Shown here in pieces: positions 29,809 to 29,877 of a DNA stretch of 29,877 nt (positions are counted from its first letter, which is position 1; each line of letters begins with the position of its first letter). Source of the DNA: Ministeria vibrans ATCC 50519 (taxonomy: Eukaryota > Opisthokonta > Filasterea); the NCBI GenBank assembly GCA_943704425.1, contig CALSCP010000578.1:1-29877 (forward strand), read 5' to 3'. Position numbers and translations under genes: made by a program. Under the pieces are notes generated by a model that was given only the letters and a program-made list of their open reading frames with translations, was not told where the DNA came from and made no database searches.

Positions 29809-29877
<69 letters not shown>
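29117..29877 (-). CDS. GXYLT: Glucoside xylosyltransferase-like GT8 enzyme, 3' part (partial)
   Basis: The last three exons are visible (29773-29700, 29639-29613, 29562-29117); the rest lies beyond the right edge. They read HIKWGDQDLINVVFGEHPE, then DCRWNFRSG, then GISLLHGSR..AMRSLD, which follow the GXYLT blocks IKWGDQDLINIIF, PCQWNYR and ILHGNRG in order. These enzymes are Golgi type II membrane proteins that add xylose to O-glucose, for example on EGF repeats; here the substrate is unknown. The 27-nt middle exon is supported by homology. Its phase needs one base from the previous exon, but the GT donor at 29699-29698 leaves two, so there is one extra base in the CCC run at 29699-29701. It could be an assembly indel or a non-canonical splice. 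The stop is TAA at 29117-29119. Confidence 0.8.
29788..29877. repeat. Palindromic (AAT)n / (ATT)n repeat at window end
   Basis: About seven AAT units run into more than twenty ATT units up to the end of the window. It lies in an intron of the xylosyltransferase-like gene, just upstream of the exon at 29773. The ATT arm is cut by the window edge. Confidence 0.92.

Overview
The window is nuclear DNA of a eukaryote. Almost every gene is split by short (about 30-290 bp) GT-AG introns, codon use is standard, and the gene set is eukaryotic: RAB23, Integrator subunit INTS13, TMEM214, trichoplein (TCHP), CFAP299, aromatic L-amino-acid decarboxylase, prenylcysteine oxidase, RFESD and a GT8 xylosyltransferase. 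CFAP299, RAB23 and a trichoplein homologue together point to a flagellated or ciliated organism. The animal-like gene set with very compact spacing suggests a unicellular protist, possibly a holozoan or a relative such as a choanoflagellate-grade flagellate. The species cannot be fixed from the sequence. Introns and spacers are loaded with simple repeats: (CT)n, (CA)n, (GA)n, poly-T, and paired (AAT)n/(ATT)n palindromes.

Layout, left to right: a 270-nt pure polypyrimidine tract and the probable 3' end of an unknown + strand gene (298-571); a Pro-rich protein kinase (+, 597-3432); RAB23 (-, 3873-5022); a histidine-phosphatase/DUF218 fusion (-, 5100-6632); CFAP299 (+, 6821-7725); a small secreted Cys-rich protein (-, 7792-8303); a decayed tandem zinc-finger gene with three -1 frame shifts (+, 8521-9858); INTS13, crossed by a 7-N assembly gap (+, 10251-12737); a single-pass membrane protein (-, 12820-13711); RFESD Rieske protein (+, 13823-14437); TMEM214 (-, 14637-16679); TCHP (-, 17029-18869); an unresolved candidate gene end (-, 19208-19275 and upstream); a zinc-finger/polyQ protein (+, 19714-21116); a 12-exon aromatic amino-acid decarboxylase (-, 21179-23999); prenylcysteine oxidase (-, 24216-25649); a 1058-residue kinase/M23/aminotransferase fusion (+, 25731-28977); and the 3' part of a GT8 glucoside-xylosyltransferase-like gene that leaves the window on the right (-, 29117 to beyond 29877).

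There is no operon logic. Genes are independent and often share short divergent promoters of 81-217 bp. Three functional themes recur. Cilium biology is represented by RAB23, CFAP299 and TCHP. Amine, lysine and PLP chemistry is represented by the decarboxylase and by the fusion, whose end domains match hydroxylysine kinase and phospho-hydroxylysine/phosphoethanolamine phospholyase. Secretory-pathway functions are represented by TMEM214, prenylcysteine oxidase and the xylosyltransferase. The most unusual items are the three-domain fusion, the histidine-phosphatase/DUF218 fusion, and the paralogous-looking zinc-finger pair of one intact and one broken gene. I built exon structures by hand from splice signals, reading frame and remembered family sequence; none is confirmed by transcripts. 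No tRNA, rRNA, CRISPR or complete mobile element was recognised.
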